Assembly: GCA_041394725.1 (NCBI GenBank)
Contig: JAWKHR010000055.1
Location: forward strand, 1-39,700
Direction: 5' to 3'
DNA: 39,700 nt
Origin: JAWKHR01 sp041394725
GTDB taxonomy: Bacteria > Acidobacteriota > Vicinamibacteria > Vicinamibacterales > SCN-69-37
Under the pieces are notes generated by a model. That model was not told where the DNA came from. It made no database searches and saw only the letters and a program-made list of their open reading frames with translations. This document shows, piece after piece, positions 25,656-33,395 of this stretch. The translations under genes and the position numbers were made by a program. Each line of letters begins with the position of its first letter. Position 1 is the stretch's first letter.

Positions 25656-25754
25656 CCGGGCCGCGGCGCGCAGAATCGCGTCGCGGCGGGCGTCACGCCG
25701 GCGGGTGGACCGCGACGGCGGGCGCGCGGCGGCGGAGGCCAGGATCGGGGCATG

Positions 25755-25793
25755 ATTCGAACGGCCGTTCGAATGTCGAACGGCCGTTCGAAC
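25755..25793. promoter_or_regulatory. two tandem palindromic operators for the TetR regulator
   Basis: Site 1 (25755-25774) is a perfect 20-base palindrome with half-site ATTCGAACGG. Site 2 (25776-25791) repeats the inner 16 bases (half-site TCGAACGG). Their centres are 19 bases apart. A TACGCT hexamer preceded by TGC (leftward, 25799-25794) just before site 2 is a possible -10, so bound repressor would cover the transcription start. CGAAC/GTTCG palindromes are common for TetR proteins. Confidence 0.8.
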
Positions 25794-25877
25794 AGCGTAG
25801 CACGGCCGGCCCGCCCGCGAGGTCAGGGCCGGAGCCGCGGCGCGCCGGCGAGGTCCGGCCGCCGAGGCTCGAGACGC

Positions 25878-26690
25878 TCAGCCCTGCTGCGGGCCGGCGG
25901 GGCCGGGCGCGGCCGGCACGAACGCCAGCACCCGCACCGGGCTGCCGCTGCCGTGCCGGATCCTGAGCGGCGCGGCCACGACCACCGCGCCCGTCGCCGG
26001 CAGCTCGTCCAGCCGGCAGAGGCTGGCCAGGCCGAACTTCCCGGCGCCGTGCATGATGTGGTGGCATGGGAACGGCGGATCGAACGTGCCCGCCTGGCCG
26101 GCGTCCGTGCCGACGGTCTCCACGCCCACGCCGAGCACGTCGCGATCGTGCGCCAGCAGCCGCACCGCCGCCGGGGCGAACCCCGGCGTGTGCGGCCCGT
26201 CGGACCCGATGTTGAGGAACGCCGCCGGCTCCGTCCGCCGGCTCCAGCCCGTCGCCAGCAGCACCCAGGCGCCCGCGGGAATCGGCCCGTGCTCGGACTC
26301 CCAGGCCTCGATGCGCGCCGGCGTGAGCAGGAAGTCCGGGCTGTCCTCGACCTCGTGACGGACGTCGATGACGCACGCCGGCCCGACGAACCGGCCGGCT
26401 GGAATCGTGTCGCAGGCGTTCTCAGGCCGGTCGCGTCCCGTGACCCAGTGGACCGGCGCGTCGAAGTGCGTGCCCGTGTGCTCGCCGAGGTGCAGGATGT
26501 TCCAGTACCACGCCGGCCCGCCATCGTCGTAGCGCGAGATCGGCTCGACGGTCAGGCCCGGTGAAGGCTTGAACGGCGGCGGGAGCGCGATGACCGGCGT
26601 GTCCGGCCCCAGCACCTGCGTGAGGTCCACGACCCGGATGGCACCCGCCGCCAGGTCCTCGACGAGTTGCTGCAGGGTGTTCACGGACAT
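25878..26690 (-). CDS. metal-dependent cyclase-family hydrolase (kynurenine formamidase/isatin hydrolase-like)
   Basis: A 270-residue protein of the cyclase family (pfam04199). The metal-binding signature HxGTHxDxPxH is complete: His71, Gly73, Thr74, His75, Asp77, His81 in EHTGTHFDAPVHW. RVVDLTQVLGPDTPVI is the usual start of the fold. Members hydrolyse formylkynurenine, isatin or related amides and lactones, usually with Mn or Zn; the substrate here is unknown. AAGAGGAG lies 7 bases before the ATG, one of the few strong ribosome-binding sites in the window. It follows the third ADOP gene by 37 bases in the same direction. Its stop is about 80 bases from the molybdo-enzyme operon's presumed promoter, so a shared catabolic role is possible but unproven. 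Confidence 0.88.
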   Translation of the reverse strand: MSVNTLQQLVEDLAAGAIRVVDLTQVLGPDTPVIALPPPFKPSPGLTVEPISRYDDGGPAWYWNILHLGEHTGTHFDAPVHWVTGRDRPENACDTIPAGRFVGPACVIDVRHEVEDSPDFLLTPARIEAWESEHGPIPAGAWVLLATGWSRRTEPAAFLNIGSDGPHTPGFAPAAVRLLAHDRDVLGVGVETVGTDAGQAGTFDPPFPCHHIMHGAGKFGLASLCRLDELPATGAVVVAAPLRIRHGSGSPVRVLAFVPAAPGPAGPQQG

Positions 26691-26727
26691 CGCGGACTCC
26701 TCTTCTGATTTCGCCGGCGCGCCCGGC

Positions 26728-29175
26728 CTACTCGCGGCGGAGCGACGTGACGGGATCGACCGCCGCCGCGCGGCGGGCCGGCACGAAGACCGCCGCCATC
26801 GCCGCGGCCGAGACGACCATCGCCACCACACCGAACGTCGCCGGGTCGCTGGCCTCCACGCCCCACAGCAGGCTGCGCATGAGGCGGGTGAGCGCGAACG
26901 CGCCCAGGAGGCCGAGACCGACGCCCCAGGCCGTGACCACCGCGCCGCGACCGAGCACCAGGCCCAGCACCGCCCGAGGCGTGGCTCCGAGCGCGAGCCG
27001 GATGCCGACCTCGCGCGTGCTCTGGCCCACCAGGTAGGCCATCACGCCATAGGTGCCGACCGCGGCCAGCACCAGCGCCAGGCCGGCGAACAGCGCGAGC
27101 AGCGTCATCGCGAACCGGCGGCGCGCGAGCGACGCGTCGAGCCGCGCCGACATCGACCGGACGTTCGAGATCGGCAGGTCCGGGTCCACGCCGCGCACCG
27201 CGTCGGTCACCTGCCGCGCGAGGGCCTCGGGCGCCGTGGCGCTCCGCACGACGACGAACAGCGACCGCGCGACCGACTGCGTGTGCGGCCGGTACAGCGC
27301 GATCCGCGGCTCCGTGTCCAGCCCGTAGTGCCGCACGCGGCCGACCACGCCAATCACGGTCTCCCACGGCGAGGACGAGTTCGCGTCGCCGTAGTGCACG
27401 CGCCGACCGACTGGATCCTGCCCCGGCCACAGCCGCTCCGCCATGGCGCTGTCGACGATGACCACGCGCTCGCCGCCGCGACGGTCGCGCGCGTCGAACA
27501 TCCGGCCGCGCACGAGCGGGATGCCCAGCGCCTGGAAGTAGCCCGCGCTCGCCGTCCGCATGTCGGCGTTGAAGAAGTGCTCGCCGGCCGGGGGCGGCAC
27601 GCCCTCCACGGTCATCGGGCCCCACGCCATGTACTCGGTCAGCGGCAGCGTGGTCACGCCGCCGGCGCCGGTCACGCCCGGAAGGCCGTCGAGCGCGTTC
27701 CAGACCCGGGTCCAGCCCTCGAGCACCGCCTCCGCGTCCGCGTAGCGCGGCCCGGTGAACGCCAGTTCGAAGCTGAGCGTGCCGTCGACGTCGAAGCCGG
27801 GCGCCACGCGCTGCACGGCCTCGAAGCTGCGGATGAGCAGGCCGGCCCCCGCGAGGAGCACGATCGCGAGACCGAGTTCGGCGATCACGAGCAGTCGCCG
27901 CAGCCCGTGGCGGCGGCTCCAGACCGTAACCGCACCCGACGCGCCCCGCGAGGCGTCGCGCAGCTCGGCCTGCACGTCCAGCCGCGAGAGGCCCGGCACC
28001 GCGGCCAGGCCGAATGCCAGCGCCGAAGCGGCCGCCAGCGCCAGCGTGAACAGCAGCACCGGGAGGTCCACCGTGATGTCGCCGAGGCGCGGCACGTTGG
28101 CCGGCTGGAGCCGGTGCATCCAGCCCACGGCGCCCCAGGCCAGGCCGGCGCCGAGCGCGCCGCCGGCGAGCGAAAGCAGCAGGCTTTCGGCCAGCACCTG
28201 GCGCACGAGCCGCCCGCGTGTGGCGCCGAGCGCGGTGCGGATCGACATCTCGCGCCGCCGCGCGATCGATCGCGCCAGCATCAGGTTCGCGACGTTGGCG
28301 CACGCGATCAGCAGCACGAAGCCCACCGCGCCCGTCAGCACGACCACCGCGGGCCGCACGTCGCCGACCACCTCGTCGAGCAGCGGCACCGCGCTGAACG
28401 TGAGGCCGCCGTTCGGCGGATAGACGTCGGGATGATCGCGCCGCAGCCGCGCGGTGAGCGCGTCGAGCTCGGCCTGGGCGTCGGCCAGCCGGGCGCCGCG
28501 GCGCAGCCTGCCGAGGATGTTGTAGTCCTCGCGCGTCCGGATCGTCGCCGCGTCGGGCGGCAGCGGCAACGGCAGGAAGACGTCGCCGTCGGCGACCACA
28601 CCGAGCGTCGGCAGGACCTCGCGCGGGAGCGAGAAGCCGTCGGGCAGCACGCCGACGACGCGGTAGGGCGCGCCGTTGAGCTCGATCGTGCGATCGAGCG
28701 CCGCCCGATCGCCGCCGAACCGGCGGACCCACGTGCCGTGGCTCAGCACGGCCGTCCCCGGCTGGCCGGGCGCGTCTTCCTCCGGCGTGAACAGGCGGCC
28801 GATCGCCGGGGTCGCCCCGAGCAGGGGCAAGAGGTTGGACGACACCCGGATCGTGCCGATGCGCTCGGGCGCGCCGCCGCCCGTGAGGGTGGCATGGGCG
28901 CCAATCGCCAGCGCGACGTCCTCCAGGCTCTGCTGGCCCGTGCGGATGTCGAAGTACTGCGCGGTCGAGAACCAGTCCTCCGTGATGTTCAGCCCCGGCG
29001 ACCGGTTCCAGAGGATGACGAGGCGCTCGGCGTCGGCGTACGGCAGCGGCCGCAGCAGCAGCGCGTGCGCGACGCTGAACAGGGCGGTGTTGGCGCCGAT
29101 GCCCAGTGCCAGCGAGACGATCGCCGCGGCGATGACGCCCGGCTGCGCGAGCCAGGACCGCAGGATCAGGCGCAT
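26728..29175 (-). CDS. ADOP-type orphan ABC permease
   Basis: An 815-residue duplicated MacB/FtsX permease without the soluble prefix. It opens with MRLILRSWLAQPGVIAAAIVSLALGIGANTALFSVAHALLLRPLPYADAERLV, and the second helix group is AVGFVLLIACANVANLMLARSIARRREMSIRTALGATRGRLVRQVLAESL. A second periplasmic part follows, then LALVLAAVGTYGVMAYLVGQSTREVGIRLALGATP and the end VPARRAAAVDPVTSLRRE. It starts 7 bases after the PepSY-type gene, so the two are in one operon, with the cyclase gene following. The first helix comes very early (residue 12). The substrate is unknown. Confidence 0.92.
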   Translation of the reverse strand: MRLILRSWLAQPGVIAAAIVSLALGIGANTALFSVAHALLLRPLPYADAERLVILWNRSPGLNITEDWFSTAQYFDIRTGQQSLEDVALAIGAHATLTGGGAPERIGTIRVSSNLLPLLGATPAIGRLFTPEEDAPGQPGTAVLSHGTWVRRFGGDRAALDRTIELNGAPYRVVGVLPDGFSLPREVLPTLGVVADGDVFLPLPLPPDAATIRTREDYNILGRLRRGARLADAQAELDALTARLRRDHPDVYPPNGGLTFSAVPLLDEVVGDVRPAVVVLTGAVGFVLLIACANVANLMLARSIARRREMSIRTALGATRGRLVRQVLAESLLLSLAGGALGAGLAWGAVGWMHRLQPANVPRLGDITVDLPVLLFTLALAAASALAFGLAAVPGLSRLDVQAELRDASRGASGAVTVWSRRHGLRRLLVIAELGLAIVLLAGAGLLIRSFEAVQRVAPGFDVDGTLSFELAFTGPRYADAEAVLEGWTRVWNALDGLPGVTGAGGVTTLPLTEYMAWGPMTVEGVPPPAGEHFFNADMRTASAGYFQALGIPLVRGRMFDARDRRGGERVVIVDSAMAERLWPGQDPVGRRVHYGDANSSSPWETVIGVVGRVRHYGLDTEPRIALYRPHTQSVARSLFVVVRSATAPEALARQVTDAVRGVDPDLPISNVRSMSARLDASLARRRFAMTLLALFAGLALVLAAVGTYGVMAYLVGQSTREVGIRLALGATPRAVLGLVLGRGAVVTAWGVGLGLLGAFALTRLMRSLLWGVEASDPATFGVVAMVVSAAAMAAVFVPARRAAAVDPVTSLRRE

Positions 29176-29182
29176 CGCCGCC

Positions 29183-29737
29183 CTACCAGAAGACCTTCTG
29201 CAGGCCGACCGGGTTCCGGCGGCGCATCGCGAAGTAGATCACGAGGCCGGAACCGGACAGGAAGGCCAGCGCCGCGCCCCAGAACATGGCCACGACCAGC
29301 CCGCCGTCGCCGAAGGCCTCGCCGCTGTGCAGCCGGTTGAGGAACGGCTTGTCCGCATAGGTGTCCTGCCGGAGGAGGGCGCCGGTCCGCGCGTCGAAGA
29401 TCAGCCGCTTGTCCTCGCCGCCGGTCGGCTTGCCGAGGAAGACGTCGATCGTCAGCGGATCGCCCTTGAGCTGCATCACGATCCGGTCGATCGGCGCGTC
29501 GGGCGCCTCGCGGGCCGCCGTCGCCATCACGCGGGCCAGCGGCGCGGCCCAGGCGTCCTCCATCGAGGTCGTTCGCACCTCACTGACCAGGTCCCGGGTC
29601 GCCTCACGCCGGGCTTCCTCCTCGCCGAAGAACTCGGTCATCGCGAGAATCACGCCGGTGATCGACACGAACAGGAGGAACACGGCGGCCACGAAGCCCG
29701 CCCATCGATGCCATTTCCGCCACCAGGCCTGTCTCAT
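29183..29737 (-). CDS. PepSY-associated membrane protein
   Basis: A 184-residue protein. Helix 1 is WAGFVAAVFLLFVSITGVILAMTE (about residues 12-35), preceded by the Trp/Arg-rich MRQAWWRKWHRW typical of PepSY_TM proteins. A periplasmic domain of about 105 residues (RIVMQLKGDPLTIDVFLGKP...LIFDARTGALLRQDTYADKPFLNRLHSGEAFG) has the PepSY pattern. Helix 2 is VVAMFWGAALAFLSGSGLVIYFAM. The LHSGEAFG motif occurs in the PiuB/ferric-reductase-like group. ATG 29737 is supported by a promoter-like pair (TTGCCG, 17 bases, TAGAGT) ending 8 bases upstream. Longer in-frame reading upstream covers only a 21-base tandem repeat. Confidence 0.8.
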   Translation of the reverse strand: MRQAWWRKWHRWAGFVAAVFLLFVSITGVILAMTEFFGEEEARREATRDLVSEVRTTSMEDAWAAPLARVMATAAREAPDAPIDRIVMQLKGDPLTIDVFLGKPTGGEDKRLIFDARTGALLRQDTYADKPFLNRLHSGEAFGDGGLVVAMFWGAALAFLSGSGLVIYFAMRRRNPVGLQKVFW

Positions 29738-29745
29738 CGCCGGGG

Positions 29746-29774
29746 ACTCTACCGGCTCGGGCCGCAAACGGCAA
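29746..29774 (-). promoter_or_regulatory. promoter of the PepSY-ADOP operon
   Basis: Leftward TTGCCG at 29774-29769, a 17-base spacer, then TAGAGT at 29751-29746. Each matches the sigma-70 consensus at four of six bases. The -10 ends 8 bases before the ATG at 29737, so the transcript would have almost no leader. Confidence 0.45.
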
Positions 29775-29802
29775 TCGCTAGTTGATCGCCCGGCCGGGAT
29801 CC

Positions 29803-29865
29803 GGGCCGACCGGCGTCCCGGAGGCGCCGACCGGTGGCCAGGAGGCGCCGACCGGCGGTCCGGCG
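29803..29865. repeat. three 21-base tandem repeats in the lipoprotein/PepSY gap
   Basis: Three degenerate copies of a 21-base unit, each containing GCCGACCGG and a variable part, run from about 29803 to 29865; two copies share GGAGGCGCCGACCGG. The unit length equals seven codons, but the reading frames that cross it look like chance GC-rich frames. The gap also holds the PepSY promoter (29746-29774) and the lipoprotein -10 element (29929-29934). Confidence 0.5.
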
Positions 29866-29928
29866 GGCCGGCCACTCGCGGGCGATCGCCGGCCGCCGGA
29901 CGGCCCGGCGACGTCTAACCCGGGCAGG

Positions 29929-29934
29929 TATACT
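29929..29934 (+). promoter_or_regulatory. -10 element upstream of the lipoprotein pair
   Basis: TATACT matches five of six bases of the sigma-70 -10 consensus in an otherwise GC-rich stretch. It would start transcription near 29941, giving a leader of about 45 bases to the ATG at 29987. No convincing -35 hexamer precedes it. Confidence 0.4.
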
Positions 29935-29986
29935 CGACGGGTCCCCCGGCGCCGCCCGTCGGTCGCGGCGGGCCGGCATTCCAGTC

Positions 29987-30421
29987 ATGCGAAGACACGT
30001 TCCCGGTATCCGCGCGCTGCTCGTTGCCTGCCTGGTGACCGCGGCCGCCTGCAACGGCAAATCCTCCTCGTCGAGCACCGCGCCCACGCCGGCGCCGGCG
30101 ACCCAGACGGAGAGCTTCACGGCCACGATCGCCGCGGGCGGCTCGACGTTCTACTCGTTCACGGTGCCCGTCAACGGGATCATCTCGATCACGCTGACGA
30201 GCGTGCAGCAGGGCGGGGCCGACGTGGGCGACGCCCTCGCGCTCGGCGTCGGCGTGCCGCAGGGCACGGGCTGCAACCCGAGCGTGCAGGTGTCGGCGAC
30301 CGCCGGCGTGTCGCCCCAGATCAGCAGCACCGTGGCGGCGGGCATCTACTGCGTGCAGGTCGCGGACCCGGGCACGCTGCCCGCGCCGACCACCGTGGGC
30401 GTCTCCATCGCGCACCCCTGA
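29987..30421 (+). CDS. lipoprotein with one copy of a Cys-paired beta domain
   Basis: A 144-residue protein. The leader ends VTAAAC, so Cys22 is the likely lipid anchor, followed by a Ser/Thr/Pro linker. The single domain (residues about 41-144) reads like a small beta sandwich: FTATIAAGGSTFYSFTVPVNG, ISITLTSV, then Cys96 and Cys122 in IYCVQVADPGTLPAP and the end VSIAHP. It is homologous to both domains of the next gene. The pattern resembles bacterial pre-peptidase C-terminal type domains, but I do not recognise a named family. The next gene's ATG follows its stop codon directly (TGAATG). Confidence 0.72.
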   Translation: MRRHVPGIRALLVACLVTAAACNGKSSSSSTAPTPAPATQTESFTATIAAGGSTFYSFTVPVNGIISITLTSVQQGGADVGDALALGVGVPQGTGCNPSVQVSATAGVSPQISSTVAAGIYCVQVADPGTLPAPTTVGVSIAHP

Positions 30422-31189
30422 ATGACCAAGTCCAGACTCGTCACGCTGTCCCTGCTGATCTGCGCCGCGTCGGCGTGCAACGACAACACCACGCCGACCA
30501 CGCCGTCCGGCTCGCAGACCGAGTTCACGCGGACCGAGATCTACCTCGGGACCCTGGCACCCGCCGGTTCCGGGTTCTACTCGTTCACGCTCGGCACCGA
30601 CGGTCGCGTGGAGCTGACGCTCAACAGCCTCACCGACCCGTCGAGCGGCGACCTGCTCGACCGCACGCTGACGCTCGGGCTCGGGCGTCCGGCGGCGATG
30701 GACTGCGCGGTGACGTCGTCCTCCGACGTGACGCCGGGCTTCGGCGCGCAGGTGTCGAGCAGCATCCAGGCGGGCACCTACTGCGTCCGGATCAGCGACG
30801 CCGGCGGCCTGCCCGCCTCGGCCGACTTCGCGGTGCGGATCACGCTGCGGACCGGGAACGTGCCGCCGACGCCGACGCCGGGCACGATCACCTTCGCCAG
30901 CCAGGTCATCCCGCAGGGCTTCACCTCGCGAGCCTTCGACGCCACGCAGAACGGCACGCTGACGGTCCGCCTGGACGCGCTGACGGATCCGGCCGCGCGC
31001 GTCGACATCGGCATCGGCATCCCGCCCGGATCGGGCGGCGGCTGCGCGGCGACGCGGTTCCTGCGGGGCGTGGGGCCCGGCGCGTCGGTCTCGCTCGACG
31101 TGATTCGCGCCAGCTACTGCGTCACCGTCCGGGACCCCGGCTCACTCACGGCCCCGCTCGGCTTCACCGTCCTCATCGACCATCCCTAG
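30422..31189 (+). CDS. lipoprotein with two copies of the same beta domain
   Basis: A 255-residue protein. The leader ends ASAC (Cys19, likely lipid anchor), then a TTPTTPSGS linker. Domain 1 is at about 35-143 and domain 2 at about 154-255, joined by a PTPTP hinge. Each has two cysteines (95/121 and 208/233), a GFYSF- or SRAFD-type strand and the closing motif YCVxxxDxGxLxAxxxFxVxI. The cysteines are spaced alike in all three domains of the two proteins, so a disulfide is likely. Function unknown; a surface binding or structural role fits. The stop codon shares a CTAG palindrome with the convergent histidine kinase stop. Confidence 0.74.
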   Translation: MTKSRLVTLSLLICAASACNDNTTPTTPSGSQTEFTRTEIYLGTLAPAGSGFYSFTLGTDGRVELTLNSLTDPSSGDLLDRTLTLGLGRPAAMDCAVTSSSDVTPGFGAQVSSSIQAGTYCVRISDAGGLPASADFAVRITLRTGNVPPTPTPGTITFASQVIPQGFTSRAFDATQNGTLTVRLDALTDPAARVDIGIGIPPGSGGGCAATRFLRGVGPGASVSLDVIRASYCVTVRDPGSLTAPLGFTVLIDHP

Positions 31190-32607
31190 GCGATGTCGCC
31201 GCCGCCGCGCGCCTGCGTCGGCAGCGTGATGCGGAACGTCGCGCCGCGGCCCGGTTCGCTCGTGGCCTCGGCGCGGCCGCCGTGCGCGGCGGCGATGGCG
31301 CGGACCAGGCTGAGGCCGAGGCCGAGTCCCGGGCTGCCGCGGCTCTGGTCCGCGCGGTAGAGCCGTTCCCAGATCCGTGGCAGGTCGCCCGGCGCGATCC
31401 CGGTGCCGGTGTCCGCCACCGTGATTGTCGTCTCGGCCGGCCCGGTCTCGGCGCCGATCTCCACGCGCCCGCCGGCGTCGGTGTGCTTGAGCGCGTTGTC
31501 CACGAGGTTCGCGAGCACCTGGCGCAGCCGCTGCCGGTCGGCGCGTACGACCGCGCCCGCCGGCACGCGTGAGGTCAGCGCGACGCCCTTGTCCTCCGCG
31601 ATGTCCTCGTAGAGATCGATCGTCTCGCGCGCGACCTCGGGCACGGGTACGTCCTCGAGCGTGAGGCGCATCGTGCCCGTCTGGGCCTCCGAGATGTCGA
31701 GCAGCGTCGTGAGCAGTTCCGTCACGCGGTCGGCTTCCTCGACGCACTCGGCCAGCGCGGCGCGGGTGTCGGCCTCGCGCCCCCCGGAGGTCAGCGCGGC
31801 CTCGGCGCGGGCGCGCAGGCGCGCGACCGGCGTGCGAAGGTCGTGCGCGACGTTGTCCAGCGCGCCGCGCATGCCGTCGATGAGCGTGTCGATGCGCTCG
31901 AGCATCGTGTTGAAGACGCGGCCCAGTTCGTCCACCAGGTCGCCCTCCGGGCCCGCCTCGACGCGCGCGTGGAACTCGCCGGTCCGCGCGATCTCGCGCG
32001 CCGTGCGTACGACGTCGCGCAGCGGCCGGAGCGCCTGGTGGGTGAGCGCCACGCCGCCGGCGAGGCCGGCGGTGACCACCGCGATCATCAGCAGGCCGAA
32101 GACCTTCCGCACCTCGGCCAGGAACTGGTCCCGCCCGCGCGTCGTGCGGCCGACCTGGATGATCGTGCCATCCCAGAGCGGCCGCGAGACCACCTCGAGC
32201 GTCGTGTCGAGGCCTGGCGCGGAGACCTCGCTCAGCGCCTCGGACGGCAGCGCCGCGTTGAGCCGGTTGTCGTCGAACGACTGCCACATGCGCGTCGGGC
32301 TGAGCAGCAGCACGTCGGCGTTGGGCGCGACGAGCCGGACGAGCACCGAGTCCGGATCGCCCGACGCCTGCTCGGCGCCGACCGCGTCCGACAGCGAGGC
32401 GAGCCCTCCGGATTCGTACCGGGCCGAGTACTCGGCGAGCTTGATGCGCAGCAGACCGTGGTCCCGCTCGACGAGCGAGATCGCGAGGAGCTGGTAGCCG
32501 ATGGCGCCGATCGCCAGCGCCGAGACCACGAAGAGCACCGCGTACCACACCGCCACGCGCAGGCCGACCGCGTGGTTGAAGCGCCGGCGCCAGGGCGACT
32601 CGGTCAC
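31186..32607 (-). CDS. sensor histidine kinase with HAMP domain
   Basis: A 473-residue two-helix sensor kinase. TM1 is at about 17-43 (LRVAVWYAVLFVVSALAIGAIGYQLLAI), a periplasmic sensor of about 125 residues follows, TM2 is about 168-188, then HAMP (about 189-240). The phospho-acceptor is His255 in DNVAHDLRTPVARLRA, the H-box of the EnvZ/PhoQ-like group. The ATPase domain has the N box LVDNALKH, DTGTGIAP and GLGLGLSLV. GTG 32607 overlaps the stop of the response regulator (GTGA). The layout with an upstream OmpR-type regulator resembles metal and antibiotic stress systems. The signal cannot be read from the sequence. Confidence 0.93.
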   Translation of the reverse strand: MTESPWRRRFNHAVGLRVAVWYAVLFVVSALAIGAIGYQLLAISLVERDHGLLRIKLAEYSARYESGGLASLSDAVGAEQASGDPDSVLVRLVAPNADVLLLSPTRMWQSFDDNRLNAALPSEALSEVSAPGLDTTLEVVSRPLWDGTIIQVGRTTRGRDQFLAEVRKVFGLLMIAVVTAGLAGGVALTHQALRPLRDVVRTAREIARTGEFHARVEAGPEGDLVDELGRVFNTMLERIDTLIDGMRGALDNVAHDLRTPVARLRARAEAALTSGGREADTRAALAECVEEADRVTELLTTLLDISEAQTGTMRLTLEDVPVPEVARETIDLYEDIAEDKGVALTSRVPAGAVVRADRQRLRQVLANLVDNALKHTDAGGRVEIGAETGPAETTITVADTGTGIAPGDLPRIWERLYRADQSRGSPGLGLGLSLVRAIAAAHGGRAEATSEPGRGATFRITLPTQARGGGDIA

Positions 32608-33290
32608 GCCTCCGCCGCCGGGCCGAGCACGTAGCCCATGCCGCGCCGCGTGTGCAGCAGCTTCGGCTCGAAGTCCGCGTCGATCTTGTCGCGGAGCCGG
32701 TGCACCAGTACGTCCACCACGTTCGTCCGCGGCGTGAAGCTGTAGTTCCAGATCCGCGAGAGGATCATCGTCTTCGAGACGACCTGGCCGGCGTGGCGCG
32801 CGAGGTACTCGAGCAGCGCGTACTCGCGCGGCCGCAGCTCGATGACCCGGCCCGCGCGCGTCACCGTCCGCGCGAGCAGGTCGATCGTCAGGTCCGCCAC
32901 GCGCAGCTGCGTCGGCTCGCCCGTGTCCGATGCCCGCCGGATCAGCGCCTGGACCCGCGCCAGCAGCTCCGGAAACGCGAACGGCTTGGTGAGATAGTCG
33001 TCGCCACCGATCTGCAGGCCCTTCACCCGGTCGTCCACCGACCGGCGCGCGCTCAGGATGAGGACCGGCAACCGCTGGTGCCGCCGCCGGAGTCCCTCGA
33101 TCACCCCGAACCCGTCGAGCCCGCCCGGCAGCATCAGGTCCACCACCGCCAGGTCCGGCCGCGTCGCCGCCGCCAGGTCCAGGCCCGTCCACCCGTCGGG
33201 CGCGACCTCGACCACGAAGCCGGCCTCGCGCAGGCCCGTCGCGACGAAGTCCGCCAGGGTCGCGTCGTCTTCCACTACCAGGATGCGCAT
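32604..33290 (-). CDS. OmpR/PhoB-family response regulator
   Basis: A 228-residue protein. The receiver domain has the acidic pair Asp8/Asp9 in VVEDDA, phospho-acceptor Asp51 in VVDLMLPGG, and Lys102 in DYLTKPF. The C-terminal winged helix has VIELRPREYALLEYLARHAGQVVSKTMILSRIWN and VDVLVHRLRDKID. It is the first gene of a two-gene operon with the kinase (4-base overlap). A TACAAT hexamer at 33355-33350 would start transcription about 50 bases before the ATG, and the leader is very GC-rich and can fold (CCCCGCC pairs with GGCGGGG near 33321-33336). The HtrA gene upstream is separate, ending 105 bases away in the same direction. Confidence 0.95.
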   Translation of the reverse strand: MRILVVEDDATLADFVATGLREAGFVVEVAPDGWTGLDLAAATRPDLAVVDLMLPGGLDGFGVIEGLRRRHQRLPVLILSARRSVDDRVKGLQIGGDDYLTKPFAFPELLARVQALIRRASDTGEPTQLRVADLTIDLLARTVTRAGRVIELRPREYALLEYLARHAGQVVSKTMILSRIWNYSFTPRTNVVDVLVHRLRDKIDADFEPKLLHTRRGMGYVLGPAAEA

Positions 33291-33349
33291 ATGGTCGTCG
33301 GGAATCCCACAGCGCCGGGGCCCCGCCGGGGCGGGGGGCCGACCCGGCC

Positions 33350-33355
33350 ATTGTA
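33350..33355 (-). promoter_or_regulatory. -10 element of the two-component operon
   Basis: Leftward TACAAT matches the sigma-70 -10 at five of six bases, between the HtrA stop and the response-regulator ATG. No good -35 is present, so an activator or the response regulator itself may be needed. Confidence 0.35.
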
Positions 33356-33395
33356 TGGCGCGGCATCGGCCCTCCGTGGCGGAGGCTCTGCGGGG

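Noticed and set aside
25430..25753. The frame starting at ATG 25753 as a separate gene
   Set aside because: After about 30 codons it is a shadow of the TetR gene. It is only interesting as a possible true start joined by a frameshift.
29803..29865. The 21-base repeats as a CRISPR array or as coded heptapeptide repeats
   Set aside because: The copies are contiguous with no spacers, and the promoter and ATG at 29737 place them outside the PepSY gene.
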